A stretch of 64,000 bases of DNA from Planctomycetota bacterium (GTDB lineage: Bacteria; Planctomycetota; UBA1135; UBA2386), in the NCBI GenBank assembly GCA_016794035.1, contig JAEUHS010000133.1, forward strand, positions 1 to 64,000, written 5' to 3'. The notes beneath the pieces were generated by a model, which worked only from the letters and a program-made list of their open reading frames with translations, was not told the DNA's origin and did not search any database. Positions 35,719-43,852 of the stretch are shown piece after piece. The translations under genes and the position numbers were made by a program. The number at the start of each line of letters is the position of its first letter. Positions within the stretch are counted from its first letter, which is position 1.

Positions 35719-37590
35719 CTAGCGCGCCGCGCGCGCCAGCGTGTCGAGGCACAGCAGCGCCATCGCCGTGCCGTAGCAGCGGCCCAGTTCGTGGCTGTCG
35801 ACGAAGCAGCCGTCGAACTCGGGCAGCTTCAGGATCAGCTCGTGCTGCTGCGCCGCCAGGCGGTGGCGCGCGTCCGCGTCGGTCAGTGCGGCGATCGCCT
35901 CGCTGCGGCCGAGCATGTCGAACCAGAAGAAGAAGCCGCCGTAGTGCAGCCGGTCGGCGTGGTCGTCGTACTTGCGCACCGCGGCCAGCAAGCCGTGGTG
36001 CTGCAGCCCCGCCTCGACCGACGCCAGCAGCCTGGCCTGGTCCGAGCCGCCGTGCAGGTAGAGCCCGAGTTCGCACAGCGGCATGCGCCCGGCCGCCGCC
36101 TCGACGCTCTCGCGCGGCGCGCGGCCCGCGCGCGTCTGGCCGTAGGTGAAGGCGCCCTTGTCGGTGCGGTTCATGGCGAGCGCGCGCAGCCCCTTGTCGA
36201 CGGTGTCCTGCGGCACCTCGAAGCCCTGTGCCCTGGCGCACGCCAGCGCCTGCAGCGCCGTCGCGATCGCGAACGGATTGCCGTACTCGTGGAACCACAC
36301 GCCGGTGTCCGGCTGCAACGCGATCAGCGCGGCGATCGCGCTGCGGATGCCAGGGTCCACGGTCCCGGCATCGGCCACGCGGTGGCGCTGCCACGCCAGC
36401 AGGAAGCGCAGCGCGTAGGCGCGCGCCCAGAGGATCTCGTCGCGGTCCGACAGGGCCAGCCAGCCCTCGGCCAGCGCGTTGTCCCGCAGCTGCAGCAGCA
36501 ACGTGTCGACGCGCGCGGCGACGGCTTCTGGCAACGTCAGCGTGCCGGCATCGACGCGCGCCCGCGCCGCCAACAGCGCCTCGCCCACGAGGCATGTCAC
36601 CGCCGCGTGCACGTTCGGCAGTCCGTCGGTGCCGCCGAAGTCGTAGATGCTGTCGCGGTAGACGCCGTCGTCGTCGGCCATCGTCGACAGGAACGCGACG
36701 CTGCGCTGCCACAGCTCGGGCTCGGTGTAGGTGCCCTCGGGCGCGCGCGAGCCGTCGCTGGGCGTGGTGGCGAGCACCGCCGCCGGCAACTCGCCGTAGA
36801 CCTCGAAGCCGTGCACGAACGGACCATGGCCTTCGACCTCGAGCGCGGCCTTCCAGCCCCAAGGACTGTCCTTCGCCTCGGAGGCCAGGGCCCGCCAGGT
36901 CGCGATTGCTGCCGACCGTTGCCCGGCGCGGAACTGCAGCACACCAAGCAGCCAGCGGCCCTCCGGCCCGTCGCCAGGCGAGTAGGGCGCGGCCACCTCG
37001 AGCGCGCCGAACGCCGCGGCAAGGTCACCGGCCTGCAGACGCCGCCATGCCTCGGCCGCGGTCACGCTGCACGGGAACCGCTCCAGCGGCTGCCCCACCA
37101 GCCGCCGCAGCGGCGTCTCGAACCACTGCGGGTGGAACGTCGTGACCTGGTCGAGCTTCGCCTTCACGACCCCGTCGCCATCGAGCACCACGTAGCCCGG
37201 CTCGAGGAAGGTGCCGTGCACGAGCCCCAACTCGTTCGCGCGCGCGCCGCTCGCGACCTGCTTCACCGGCACGAAGTGTTCCGTCAGCAATTCGATGGTC
37301 GACGGCCACGAGAACGGTCCGCCCATCAGGTAGCGGTCGATCTCCGCCTTGCGATCCATCGGCGAGCGGGCCACCGACGGCACGTACCAGAACACCGGCT
37401 TCCCGTCCCGCTTCGCCTCGACCAGCGCCGCTTCCACGTCGTCGCGCCACGGCACCCCACCGCCCGCCCGCGCCGCCAGCTCCGACGGCGCGTTGCGGAT
37501 CTTGCGCGTCGAGTTCTGCGCCGGCAGCGTCGCCGCCGCGAGCAGCAACGCGACTCCCAGCGAGACCCGCCGCACGGTGCGATTCGACAT
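35719..37590 (-). CDS. Exported thioredoxin-like plus alpha/alpha-toroid protein
   Basis: A 623-residue protein with a signal peptide (RRVSLGVALLLAAATLPA). Residues about 30-160 look like a thioredoxin fold (GKPVFWYVPSVARSPMDRKA and FLEPGYVVLDGDGVVKAKLD) without a CxxC pair. A short TPR-like part follows (AGDLAAAFGALEVAAPYSPG). Residues about 270-620 are an alpha/alpha toroid of the prenyltransferase/squalene-cyclase or glycosidase type (VFLSTMADDDGVYRDSIYDF-like segments, WFDMLGRSEAIAALTDADAR). No catalytic DxDD motif is seen. GGAGG lies just before the ATG. It is divergent from the S46 peptidase gene with 88 nt between. A secreted binding or assembly role is likely; unproven. Confidence 0.65.
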   Translation of the reverse strand: MSNRTVRRVSLGVALLLAAATLPAQNSTRKIRNAPSELAARAGGGVPWRDDVEAALVEAKRDGKPVFWYVPSVARSPMDRKAEIDRYLMGGPFSWPSTIELLTEHFVPVKQVASGARANELGLVHGTFLEPGYVVLDGDGVVKAKLDQVTTFHPQWFETPLRRLVGQPLERFPCSVTAAEAWRRLQAGDLAAAFGALEVAAPYSPGDGPEGRWLLGVLQFRAGQRSAAIATWRALASEAKDSPWGWKAALEVEGHGPFVHGFEVYGELPAAVLATTPSDGSRAPEGTYTEPELWQRSVAFLSTMADDDGVYRDSIYDFGGTDGLPNVHAAVTCLVGEALLAARARVDAGTLTLPEAVAARVDTLLLQLRDNALAEGWLALSDRDEILWARAYALRFLLAWQRHRVADAGTVDPGIRSAIAALIALQPDTGVWFHEYGNPFAIATALQALACARAQGFEVPQDTVDKGLRALAMNRTDKGAFTYGQTRAGRAPRESVEAAAGRMPLCELGLYLHGGSDQARLLASVEAGLQHHGLLAAVRKYDDHADRLHYGGFFFWFDMLGRSEAIAALTDADARHRLAAQQHELILKLPEFDGCFVDSHELGRCYGTAMALLCLDTLARAAR

Positions 37591-37643
37591 GGCCTCCGCA
37601 AGCGTGCCCGCCGCCACCACCGGCGTCAAAGCCGGGCGCGGAC

Positions 37644-37672
37644 TTCGCAAGCCGACGCCGGGTGCGTATACG
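37644..37672 (+). promoter_or_regulatory. Promoter candidate of the S46 peptidase gene
   Basis: TTCGCA at 37644-37649, 17 nt, then TATACG at 37667-37672, ending 6 nt before the ATG at 37679. A recognisable -35/-10 pair with a predicted start at the ATG. Confidence 0.42.
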
Positions 37673-37678
37673 GATGCC

Positions 37679-39769
37679 ATGATGCTGCGCTCGCTCCTGC
37701 TCTCCCTCGCCGCCGTGTGCCTGCTGCCCGACGAGGGGCAATGGCTGCCACAGCAGGTGCGCGACATGGACTGGGCGGCGCTGCAGCAGCGCGGCATGAA
37801 GCTGACGCGCGACGAGTTCTGGCACCCGGAGCAGGGCGGCGTGCTGTCGGCGACCGTGCAGATCAACGGCTGCACGGCGTCGTTCGTGTCGAAGGCGGGC
37901 CTGTTGGTGACCAACCACCACTGCGGCTTCGGCGCCGTGACCGCGCTGAGCACCGAGACCACCAACTACCTGCGCGACGGCTTCGCGGCCCAGGACCGCG
38001 CCGCCGAACTGCCGGCGCCGGACATGGTCGCCTCGGTGCTGAAGCGCATCGAGGACGTCACCGCGGTCGTGCACGAGGCGCAGGCCAAGGCCGCGACCGA
38101 CCTCGATCGCTGGAGCCTCACCCAGCAGACGCTGGCGCAGCTGATCGCCGACGGCGAGGCGAAGGAGCCGAACACCAAGTGCTCGGTGGCGAGCTTCCTC
38201 GAGGGCAAGGAATACCACCTCTACTACCGCACCCAGATCCGCGACGTGCGGCTGGTCTACGCGCCGCCGCGCGCGATCGGCGAGTTCGGCGGCGAAGTCG
38301 ACAACTGGGAGTGGCCGCGCCACACCGGCGACTTCACGTTCTTCCGCGCCTACGTGGCGCCGGACGGCAGCGTGCGCGACTACGACCAGGACAACGTGCC
38401 CTACGTGCCCGAGCACAGCCTCACGGTCTCGACCGAAGGCGTCGCCGCCGGCGACCTGGCGATCATCATGGGCTACCCCGGCCGCACGCAGCGCTACGAA
38501 TCGAGCCGCGCGGTCGCCATGCAGCAGGGCTACGTCTACCCGCGGCGGGACCACGTGCTGACCGAGACGCTGGCGGTGCTGAACGCGGCGGCGGCGACCA
38601 GCGAGCAGAAGGCGCTCGACGTCGCCGATCGCATCAAGTCGCTGGCGAACGTGCAGAAGAACGCCAAGGGCATGGTGTTCGGCCTCGACCGCAACGCCGT
38701 CGTCGCCCGCAAGCTGCGCGAGGAGGCGCAGTTTCGCGCCTGGGTCGCGGCCGAGCCCGAGCGGCAGGAGAGGTGGGGCACGGTGCTCGACGACCTGCTC
38801 GCGGTCGACGAAGCGGCGGCGGCGACGATCGAGCGCGACACCATGATGTGGTTCCTCGCCGTGCTCGGCGGCGACATGCGGCTGCTGGCGGTGCTGGTCG
38901 AGATCTGCGGCGCCGCCGCCGCCGATCCCGAAGGCAACCTGCCGGGCCGCTTGCGGCGCGTGCTGGCCAGCGAGTCGCTGACCGCCGATCTCGACCTGCT
39001 GCAGAAGCCGATCTTCGCGATCTTCTGCGCCGAACTGGGCGGCGTCGCCGCCGCGCAGCGGCTCGCCGGCACCGAGGGGCTCGACGCCGAGGCGCTGTGG
39101 CGCGACACGGCGATGACCGACCCCGAGGCGCGCCAGCAGGCGTTCGCGAACGGCGCCGAGGGCATCGCGAACAGCACCGACCCGCTGCTGGTGCTGGCGC
39201 GCGGCCTCGCCGCCGAACGGGCGCAGGCGCAGCAGCGCGCGCGCGAGCGCGCCGGTCGCATGCTCGACGTCGGCCGGCGCTGGATCGAGGCGCAGGAGGC
39301 GTTCCGGGGCAAGTCGTTCTATCCGGACGCGAACAGCACGCTGCGCGTGTCGATCGCCGAGGTCGCCGGCTACGTGCCGCGCGACGGCGTGCTCTACACC
39401 CCGCACACCACGGTCGGCGGCCTGGTGCAGAAGGAGACCGGCCAGGAGCCGTTCGCCAGCCCGAAGGCGTTGCTCGCGGCGGCGAAGACGCGCGCGACGA
39501 GCCGCTGGGTCGACCAGCGGCTGCACGACGTGCCGGTCTGCTTCCTGACCAACGGCGACACCACGGGCGGCAACTCCGGCTCGCCGGTGATCGACGGTCG
39601 GGGCCGCCTGGTCGGCCTGAACTTCGACCGGGTGTTCGAGAACGTCGCCGGCGACTTCGGCTGGAACGCCGAACGCTCGCGCAACGTGGTCTGCGACATC
39701 CGCTACGTGCTGTGGGTGATCGAGAGCGTGTTCCCGAGCCCGAACCTGCTGCGCGAACTCGGCGCCTGA
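37679..39769 (+). CDS. S46-family dipeptidyl-peptidase, DPP11-type
   Basis: A 696-residue exported serine peptidase that removes dipeptides from peptide N-termini. The signal is short (MMLRSLLLSLAAVCLLPD). The catalytic His is in TNHHC (H80-H81), the Asp lies near EVDNWEWPRHTGDF and the nucleophile Ser633 is in GGNSGSPV. Eighteen residues after the Ser is Arg651 in LNFDRVFEN. In Porphyromonas DPP11 an Arg at the same spacing selects Asp/Glu at P1, whereas DPP7 has Gly there, so acidic P1 specificity is predicted. Length is typical of the family (about 700). A small membrane gene follows 14 nt later on the same strand. Confidence 0.9.
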   Translation: MMLRSLLLSLAAVCLLPDEGQWLPQQVRDMDWAALQQRGMKLTRDEFWHPEQGGVLSATVQINGCTASFVSKAGLLVTNHHCGFGAVTALSTETTNYLRDGFAAQDRAAELPAPDMVASVLKRIEDVTAVVHEAQAKAATDLDRWSLTQQTLAQLIADGEAKEPNTKCSVASFLEGKEYHLYYRTQIRDVRLVYAPPRAIGEFGGEVDNWEWPRHTGDFTFFRAYVAPDGSVRDYDQDNVPYVPEHSLTVSTEGVAAGDLAIIMGYPGRTQRYESSRAVAMQQGYVYPRRDHVLTETLAVLNAAAATSEQKALDVADRIKSLANVQKNAKGMVFGLDRNAVVARKLREEAQFRAWVAAEPERQERWGTVLDDLLAVDEAAAATIERDTMMWFLAVLGGDMRLLAVLVEICGAAAADPEGNLPGRLRRVLASESLTADLDLLQKPIFAIFCAELGGVAAAQRLAGTEGLDAEALWRDTAMTDPEARQQAFANGAEGIANSTDPLLVLARGLAAERAQAQQRARERAGRMLDVGRRWIEAQEAFRGKSFYPDANSTLRVSIAEVAGYVPRDGVLYTPHTTVGGLVQKETGQEPFASPKALLAAAKTRATSRWVDQRLHDVPVCFLTNGDTTGGNSGSPVIDGRGRLVGLNFDRVFENVAGDFGWNAERSRNVVCDIRYVLWVIESVFPSPNLLRELGA

Positions 39770-39783
39770 GGCGCCGCCACCCG

Positions 39784-40119
39784 ATGGCCACCGGCGACGA
39801 CGTCGACGACGAGACCCTGCTGGTCGCCGAGGCGCAGCTGCTGCTGGCCGAGAAGCGCACGTCGCTGTCGACGATCCGCACCGGCATCGCGGTCGCGGCG
39901 CTGCCGCTGTCGGTCGTCAGCATCCTGATCGCGACGTCGCGCATGTACGACCCGGCCGGCATGGCCCACCTGCTGGTGCCGCTGCTGGGCGCGTGCGCGC
40001 TGCTGTTCCTGTTCGGCGCCTGGCTGATGCTGCACGCCACGATCCGCATCCACCGCTACGACCAGCGCCTGCGCGCGCTGCAGGCCCGCAACCGCCGCGT
40101 CGCCGAACTGCTGCAGTAG
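39784..40119 (+). CDS. DUF202-like two-helix membrane protein
   Basis: A 111-residue protein. It opens with an acidic stretch (DDVDDETLLVAEAQLLLAEK), then RTSLSTIRTGIAVAALPLSV, matching the start of the DUF202/YidH family, where a conserved 'ERTFLAWLRT' precedes the first helix. Two membrane helices follow (TGIAVAALPLSVVSILIATS and LLVPLLGACALLFLFGAWLM), with a basic C-terminal tail. Members are inner membrane proteins without established function. It follows the S46 peptidase gene by 14 nt and is probably co-transcribed. A hairpin follows its stop codon. Confidence 0.75.
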   Translation: MATGDDVDDETLLVAEAQLLLAEKRTSLSTIRTGIAVAALPLSVVSILIATSRMYDPAGMAHLLVPLLGACALLFLFGAWLMLHATIRIHRYDQRLRALQARNRRVAELLQ

Positions 40120-40137
40120 TCCGCCAGTCGTGCGGAC
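40119..40137 (+). terminator. Hairpin after DUF202-like gene
   Basis: A perfect 6-bp inverted repeat (GTCCGC at 40119-40124, GCGGAC at 40132-40137) with a 7-nt loop begins at the last base of the stop codon. It lies in a 150-nt gap between convergent genes. No U-tract, so terminator status is tentative. Confidence 0.4.
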
Positions 40138-40269
40138 ATGGCCCCCGAGGCATGGAACCACGGTGCGACCCGGCCCTTCGCCGCCGAGCTGCGGCGCGCA
40201 GCGCCGTCAGCTCCAGCGTGGGCGGGCGTAGCCGCGACCCCGCACGTTGCTTGGCAGGTCGGGGCGAAC

Positions 40270-40845
40270 TCAGCGCGCCGACGCCTGCCGCTGGAACGTG
40301 CGCTCGACGTCCTGTTCGTAGACGACGACGTCGGGCAGTTCGCGGTAGCGGCCGTCGAGGTCCATGCCGAAGCCGAGCACGAACTCGTCGGGGATCTCGA
40401 AGCCGACGTATTCGAGCTCGAGCGGCACGACGCGCCGCGACGGCTTGCTGAGCAGGGTCGCGGTGCGCACCGAGTGCGCGCCCTCACCGAGGAAGTGCTC
40501 ACGCAACGCCGCGATCGTGCGACCGGTGTCGACGATGTCCTCGAGCAGCAGCACGTCGCGGCCGCGCACCGGCAGGTCCTTGCCGAGCGTCAGCTGCACG
40601 CGGCCCGAACTGACCGTGCCGGACCCGTACGACGAGGCGCGCACCTCGTGCAGGGGCAGGTGGCCGGGCAGCAGCTTCTGCAGCTGGCGGGCGAACGTGC
40701 GCGCGCCCTCGATCACGACCACCAGACACAGCGGACCGTCGCCGGCATCGGCCTGGATCTGGCGCGCCAGTTCGTGCGTGCGGCGCAGGATCTGGTCGCG
40801 GGACAGCAGGACTCGGAACGGCGGATGGGCGGGAGTGGTCGTCAC
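40270..40845 (-). CDS. hpt: Hypoxanthine-guanine phosphoribosyltransferase
   Basis: A 191-residue purine-salvage enzyme that joins hypoxanthine or guanine to PRPP. Features are VVVIEGARTFARQLQKLLPG, the flexible-loop region VRASSYGSGTVSSGRVQLTL, the PRPP-binding LLLEDIVDTGRTIAALREHF and the base-binding VVPLELEYVGFEIPDEFVLG followed by GMDLDGRYRELPDV. Length is typical. The GTG start overlaps the upstream hydrolase stop as GTGA. Identification is firm. Confidence 0.94.
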   Translation of the reverse strand: MTTTPAHPPFRVLLSRDQILRRTHELARQIQADAGDGPLCLVVVIEGARTFARQLQKLLPGHLPLHEVRASSYGSGTVSSGRVQLTLGKDLPVRGRDVLLLEDIVDTGRTIAALREHFLGEGAHSVRTATLLSKPSRRVVPLELEYVGFEIPDEFVLGFGMDLDGRYRELPDVVVYEQDVERTFQRQASAR

Positions 40846-42632
40846 GGCAGCACGAACGAGAGGGCGGGCGAGACACCGGGCACCGAGCTGAAGGACAGGT
40901 CCAGCAGCACGTGCGCGGTGAAGAGCGGATACGCGGGGTAGGGCGGCCCGACCGGGATCGACCACGAGCGGTAGCCCTGCGCCGGCAGGAAGGCGATCGC
41001 GCCGCCGGCGCCGACCGCGCCCTGGAACAGCGGGTCGAAGTTCAGCGGGATCGAGGCGTTCAGGAACGGGAAGCCCGGCGAGTCGCCCTGGGCCAGGCCG
41101 AGGATGCTGATCACGCCGCCGTCGCCGAGCGCGGTCGCGTGCAGCGTCATCACGCCGTCGGCGAACGTCTGGTCGACCTGCACCGGGTACACGGTCGTGT
41201 CGCCGTCGTTGCGGCGGCCCGGCGAACCCAGGTCCCCGGCGCCGAACGCCACCGTCGCGGCGGCGAAGTTCGCGGCCGCTGTGCCGCCGTAGAGGTCGCG
41301 CCGTTCGGCGGCGACGCCCGCGCCGCCGGGGAAACCGCTCGCGTAGGCCACCGCGTCGATGGTGACGGCGTTCTGGCGCAGCGTCACCGAGTCGGTGGTG
41401 TCGGCCAGCGAGATCGAGCTGTACGGCAGCGCCATGCCGAGCGGCAGGTCGCCGTTGCGGCTCGGCGCGCCGTCGACCTGGAACAGCATCGGCCGGCCCG
41501 GCAGCAGCGCGAAGTTGCTGGCGATCGTCACCGTGCCGGCGTTGTCGACCAGCTGCATGCCGCGCAGCGCGACCGGCCGGCTGCCGATGTTCTGCACCTC
41601 GACGTATTCGCCGTTGGTGTCCGGCACCATGCTCGGGTTGCGGTGGATCTCGCTGATGCGCACCGAGCCGGCGGCCAGGTTCGGCAGCACGACCTCGTCG
41701 CAGTAGAAGTCGAGGCAGCTGCCGTTCTGCGCCGTCGCGCGGTAGCGGCGGCCGTCGGTGTCGATGCGCGTGTTGCCGGTGACGCCGAAGCCGATCGTGT
41801 TGGCGCTGCCGGTCGTCGTCGACAGCAGCAGCCGCGCGGCCGCGGCCTGGTTGAGGCGGTTGACGACCGTGGAGTTCGGATGGCCGTAGGAGTTGCCGCT
41901 GCCGCAGCTGACCACCGCCAGCTCGGGAGCGAGCCGCGCCACCAGGTTCAGGTTGGTCGACGTCGTCGAGCCGTGGTGGTTGCACTTGTAGACGTCGACG
42001 TCGCCGCAGGCGAGCGACGCCGGACTCTCGACGTCGGCCGTGCTGCTGGCGCCGCCGGTCAGGTCGCCGCCGAACCACATCGAGAACATGCCGTAGTCGA
42101 GCCGCAGCGCGATCGAGCGCGAGTTCTCCTCCTGCGCCGACGGGGTCGGATCGACGAACGCGCCGCCGGCGACGAAGCCGTTCGCGGCGACGCAGGTCAG
42201 CGTCGCGCCGCCGCCGAGCTGGTAGACCGCACCGACCGTGATCGTCGCGCGGCGTGCCCCGGCGGCCGACAGGTAGTTGTTGACGTCCGTGTTCGACGGG
42301 CGGTTGACGTCGCCGCGGTCGTAGGCGGTCGTGAACGGGCGTGCGTTGAGCACTTCGTCGAGACCGCCGAGGTGGTCGACGTGGAAGTGCGACAGGAAGC
42401 TGAAGCCGTAGGCGGTCGGCTGCAGCGCGGTGATCGCCGGCAACATCGCCGCGGTCCCCTCACCGGGCGGACCGCCGTCGATCACGTGCACGGTGCCGTC
42501 CGGCGCCTTGACGATCAGTCCGTCGCCCTGGCCGACGTCGACCATGACGACCGTCAGCCCGACCGGCGCGTCGGCTTCGCCGCCCTGGGGCAGAACGGTG
42601 GTGACGCATCCGAACAACAGCGCGGCGAGCAT
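40842..42632 (-). CDS. Secreted ComEC-like metallo-hydrolase with lamin-tail domain
   Basis: A 596-residue exported protein. The signal sequence includes LAALLFGCVTTVL, which may be a lipobox. Residues about 25-280 are a metallo-beta-lactamase domain like the one in ComEC: VVMVDVGQGDGLIVKAPDG, the metal motif LSHFHVDHLGG, and CNHHGSTTSTN. Residues about 315-450 resemble a lamin-tail domain (ISEIHRNPSMVPDTNGEYVE, VALRGMQLVDNAGTVTIASN). The remaining C-terminus is a beta domain seen in planctomycete exported proteins. There are no competence-channel membrane helices, so it is a free-standing nuclease-like or phosphodiesterase-like enzyme. A TGC-TATCTT element lies 6 nt before the ATG. Its stop overlaps the hpt start. 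Confidence 0.82.
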   Translation of the reverse strand: MLAALLFGCVTTVLPQGGEADAPVGLTVVMVDVGQGDGLIVKAPDGTVHVIDGGPPGEGTAAMLPAITALQPTAYGFSFLSHFHVDHLGGLDEVLNARPFTTAYDRGDVNRPSNTDVNNYLSAAGARRATITVGAVYQLGGGATLTCVAANGFVAGGAFVDPTPSAQEENSRSIALRLDYGMFSMWFGGDLTGGASSTADVESPASLACGDVDVYKCNHHGSTTSTNLNLVARLAPELAVVSCGSGNSYGHPNSTVVNRLNQAAAARLLLSTTTGSANTIGFGVTGNTRIDTDGRRYRATAQNGSCLDFYCDEVVLPNLAAGSVRISEIHRNPSMVPDTNGEYVEVQNIGSRPVALRGMQLVDNAGTVTIASNFALLPGRPMLFQVDGAPSRNGDLPLGMALPYSSISLADTTDSVTLRQNAVTIDAVAYASGFPGGAGVAAERRDLYGGTAAANFAAATVAFGAGDLGSPGRRNDGDTTVYPVQVDQTFADGVMTLHATALGDGGVISILGLAQGDSPGFPFLNASIPLNFDPLFQGAVGAGGAIAFLPAQGYRSWSIPVGPPYPAYPLFTAHVLLDLSFSSVPGVSPALSFVLP

Positions 42633-42638
42633 CGCGGG

Positions 42639-42647
42639 AAGATAGCA
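42639..42647 (-). promoter_or_regulatory. Extended -10 before the ComEC-like gene
   Basis: The minus strand reads TGC-TATCTT, a near-consensus extended -10, ending exactly 6 nt before the ATG. A weak CTGCCC lies 17 nt further upstream. One of the best leaderless-promoter candidates here. Confidence 0.5.
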
Positions 42648-42705
42648 AGCCGGGCCGGTCAGGGCAGAAAGAACTGGCCCCGGCTATGGTGCTGCTGCCG
42701 CCGCC

Positions 42706-43476
42706 ATGCTCACCCACCACTACGGCCCCGACGTGCTGCTGTTCGACGATGCCTACTTCGCCACCCTGTTGGCGACCATCGGCAGCCCCGATACCGGCAC
42801 GGCGCAACTACCGGGGCTGGTGCGCTCGGCCTACCGCCGGCTGCTGCAGGAGATCCTGGCGCGCGAGTTCCCGGTGCGCGACCAGCAGGTGGCGACGCGC
42901 ATGACGGCGATCGAGCCGCGCGCGTTCGTGCGCGGGCCGCAGCTGTGCCGCGAGACCCGGCTGGTGATCTGCGCGGTGATCCGCGCCGGGCTGCTGCCGG
43001 CCCAGGCCTGCTACGAGGCCGCGGTCGAGGTGCTGCCGTCGGCGAACGTGCGGCTCGACTTCCTCAACATGTCGCGCACCACCGACGCGGCGCACCACGT
43101 CACCGGCGTGCGGCTGGACGGCAGCAAGATCGGCGGCCCGGTCGACGGCGCCGTGGTGCTGATCCCCGATCCGATGGGCGCGACCGGCGGCACCGTCTGC
43201 CGCGCCGTCGACGTCTACCGGCAGCTCGACGGCACGCCGCACCGCCTGGTCGCCGCCCACCTGATGGTCACCCCCGAGGCGATCGGCCGGGTCACCGCGG
43301 CGCACCCCGGCGTGCGGCTCTACGCCGGCCGCGTCGACCGCGGCCTGTCGAGCGAGCGCGCGCTGCGCAGCCCGCCGGGCGCGTTCGCCAAGGAGGAGCG
43401 CGGGCTCAACGACGTGCAGTACATCGTGCCGGGCGCCGGCGGCATGGGCGAACTGCTGACCAACAGCTGGGTGTAG
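42706..43476 (+). CDS. Uracil phosphoribosyltransferase-like protein
   Basis: A 256-residue type I phosphoribosyltransferase of the UPRTase family. The PRPP motif is VVLIPDPMGATGGTVCRAVD (bacterial Upp reads DPMLATGGS). Supporting segments are LVICAVIRAGLLPAQACYEA, VRLDFLNMSRTTDAAHHVTG and the C-terminal GLNDVQYIVPGAGGMGELLT. It is longer than typical bacterial Upp (about 208), with extra N-terminal residues, resembling eukaryote-type or unusual bacterial members. Salvage of uracil to UMP is the likely reaction, but changes in the uracil-binding C-terminus leave another base possible. It is divergent from the ComEC-like gene. A TATGGT element lies 15 nt before the ATG. Confidence 0.78.
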   Translation: MLTHHYGPDVLLFDDAYFATLLATIGSPDTGTAQLPGLVRSAYRRLLQEILAREFPVRDQQVATRMTAIEPRAFVRGPQLCRETRLVICAVIRAGLLPAQACYEAAVEVLPSANVRLDFLNMSRTTDAAHHVTGVRLDGSKIGGPVDGAVVLIPDPMGATGGTVCRAVDVYRQLDGTPHRLVAAHLMVTPEAIGRVTAAHPGVRLYAGRVDRGLSSERALRSPPGAFAKEERGLNDVQYIVPGAGGMGELLTNSWV

Positions 43477-43852
43477 CCGGCCGGCCGCAAGCGGCACCGG
43501 CAGCGGCGTATCCGGCGCCCGCCGCGAACGCGGCGCAACGCAACGGAACCGGCATTTTCCGCGCGAATTGGACCCGTTCGCACCACTGCCCTGGTGGTCG
43601 CACCCGCACCGGACCAACTCGCGCCCATGCCCCGACACCCGCCCTGCCCGCCCCCCGCCCGGCACCTTGCCGGCGAAGGCACCGACGACGTGCCCGACCT
43701 GCCCGCCTGGTGCGCGGAGTCCGGCTGCGACGCCTGCCGGCAGGCCGACGACGACGCCGCGCTGAGCCGCGCCCGGGCACCTGACCGGTCGGCACGTTCG
43801 GCGACACCGCGCTTGCCCCGGCACCGCCGCGCCCGCTATCCCTAGCGGAGAC
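43477..43852 (+). other. Intergenic region before enolase
   Basis: This is 376 nt between the uracil phosphoribosyltransferase stop codon and the enolase start. The only reading frame of note is a proline- and cysteine-containing stretch at 43627-43845 (70 codons) with no domain character, which I do not accept as a gene. The right end holds the enolase promoter candidate. Nothing else is recognised. Confidence 0.45.
43813..43842 (+). promoter_or_regulatory. Promoter candidate of eno
   Basis: TTGCCC at 43813-43818, 18 nt, then TATCCC at 43837-43842. The start codon is 10 nt further on, with GGAG just before it. Weak -35 and -10. Confidence 0.35.

Noticed and set aside
43594..43845. Possible small gene before enolase with several cysteines
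   Set aside because: No ribosome site, no recognisable domain, and a stop codon next to the eno start; a plain chance frame is more likely.
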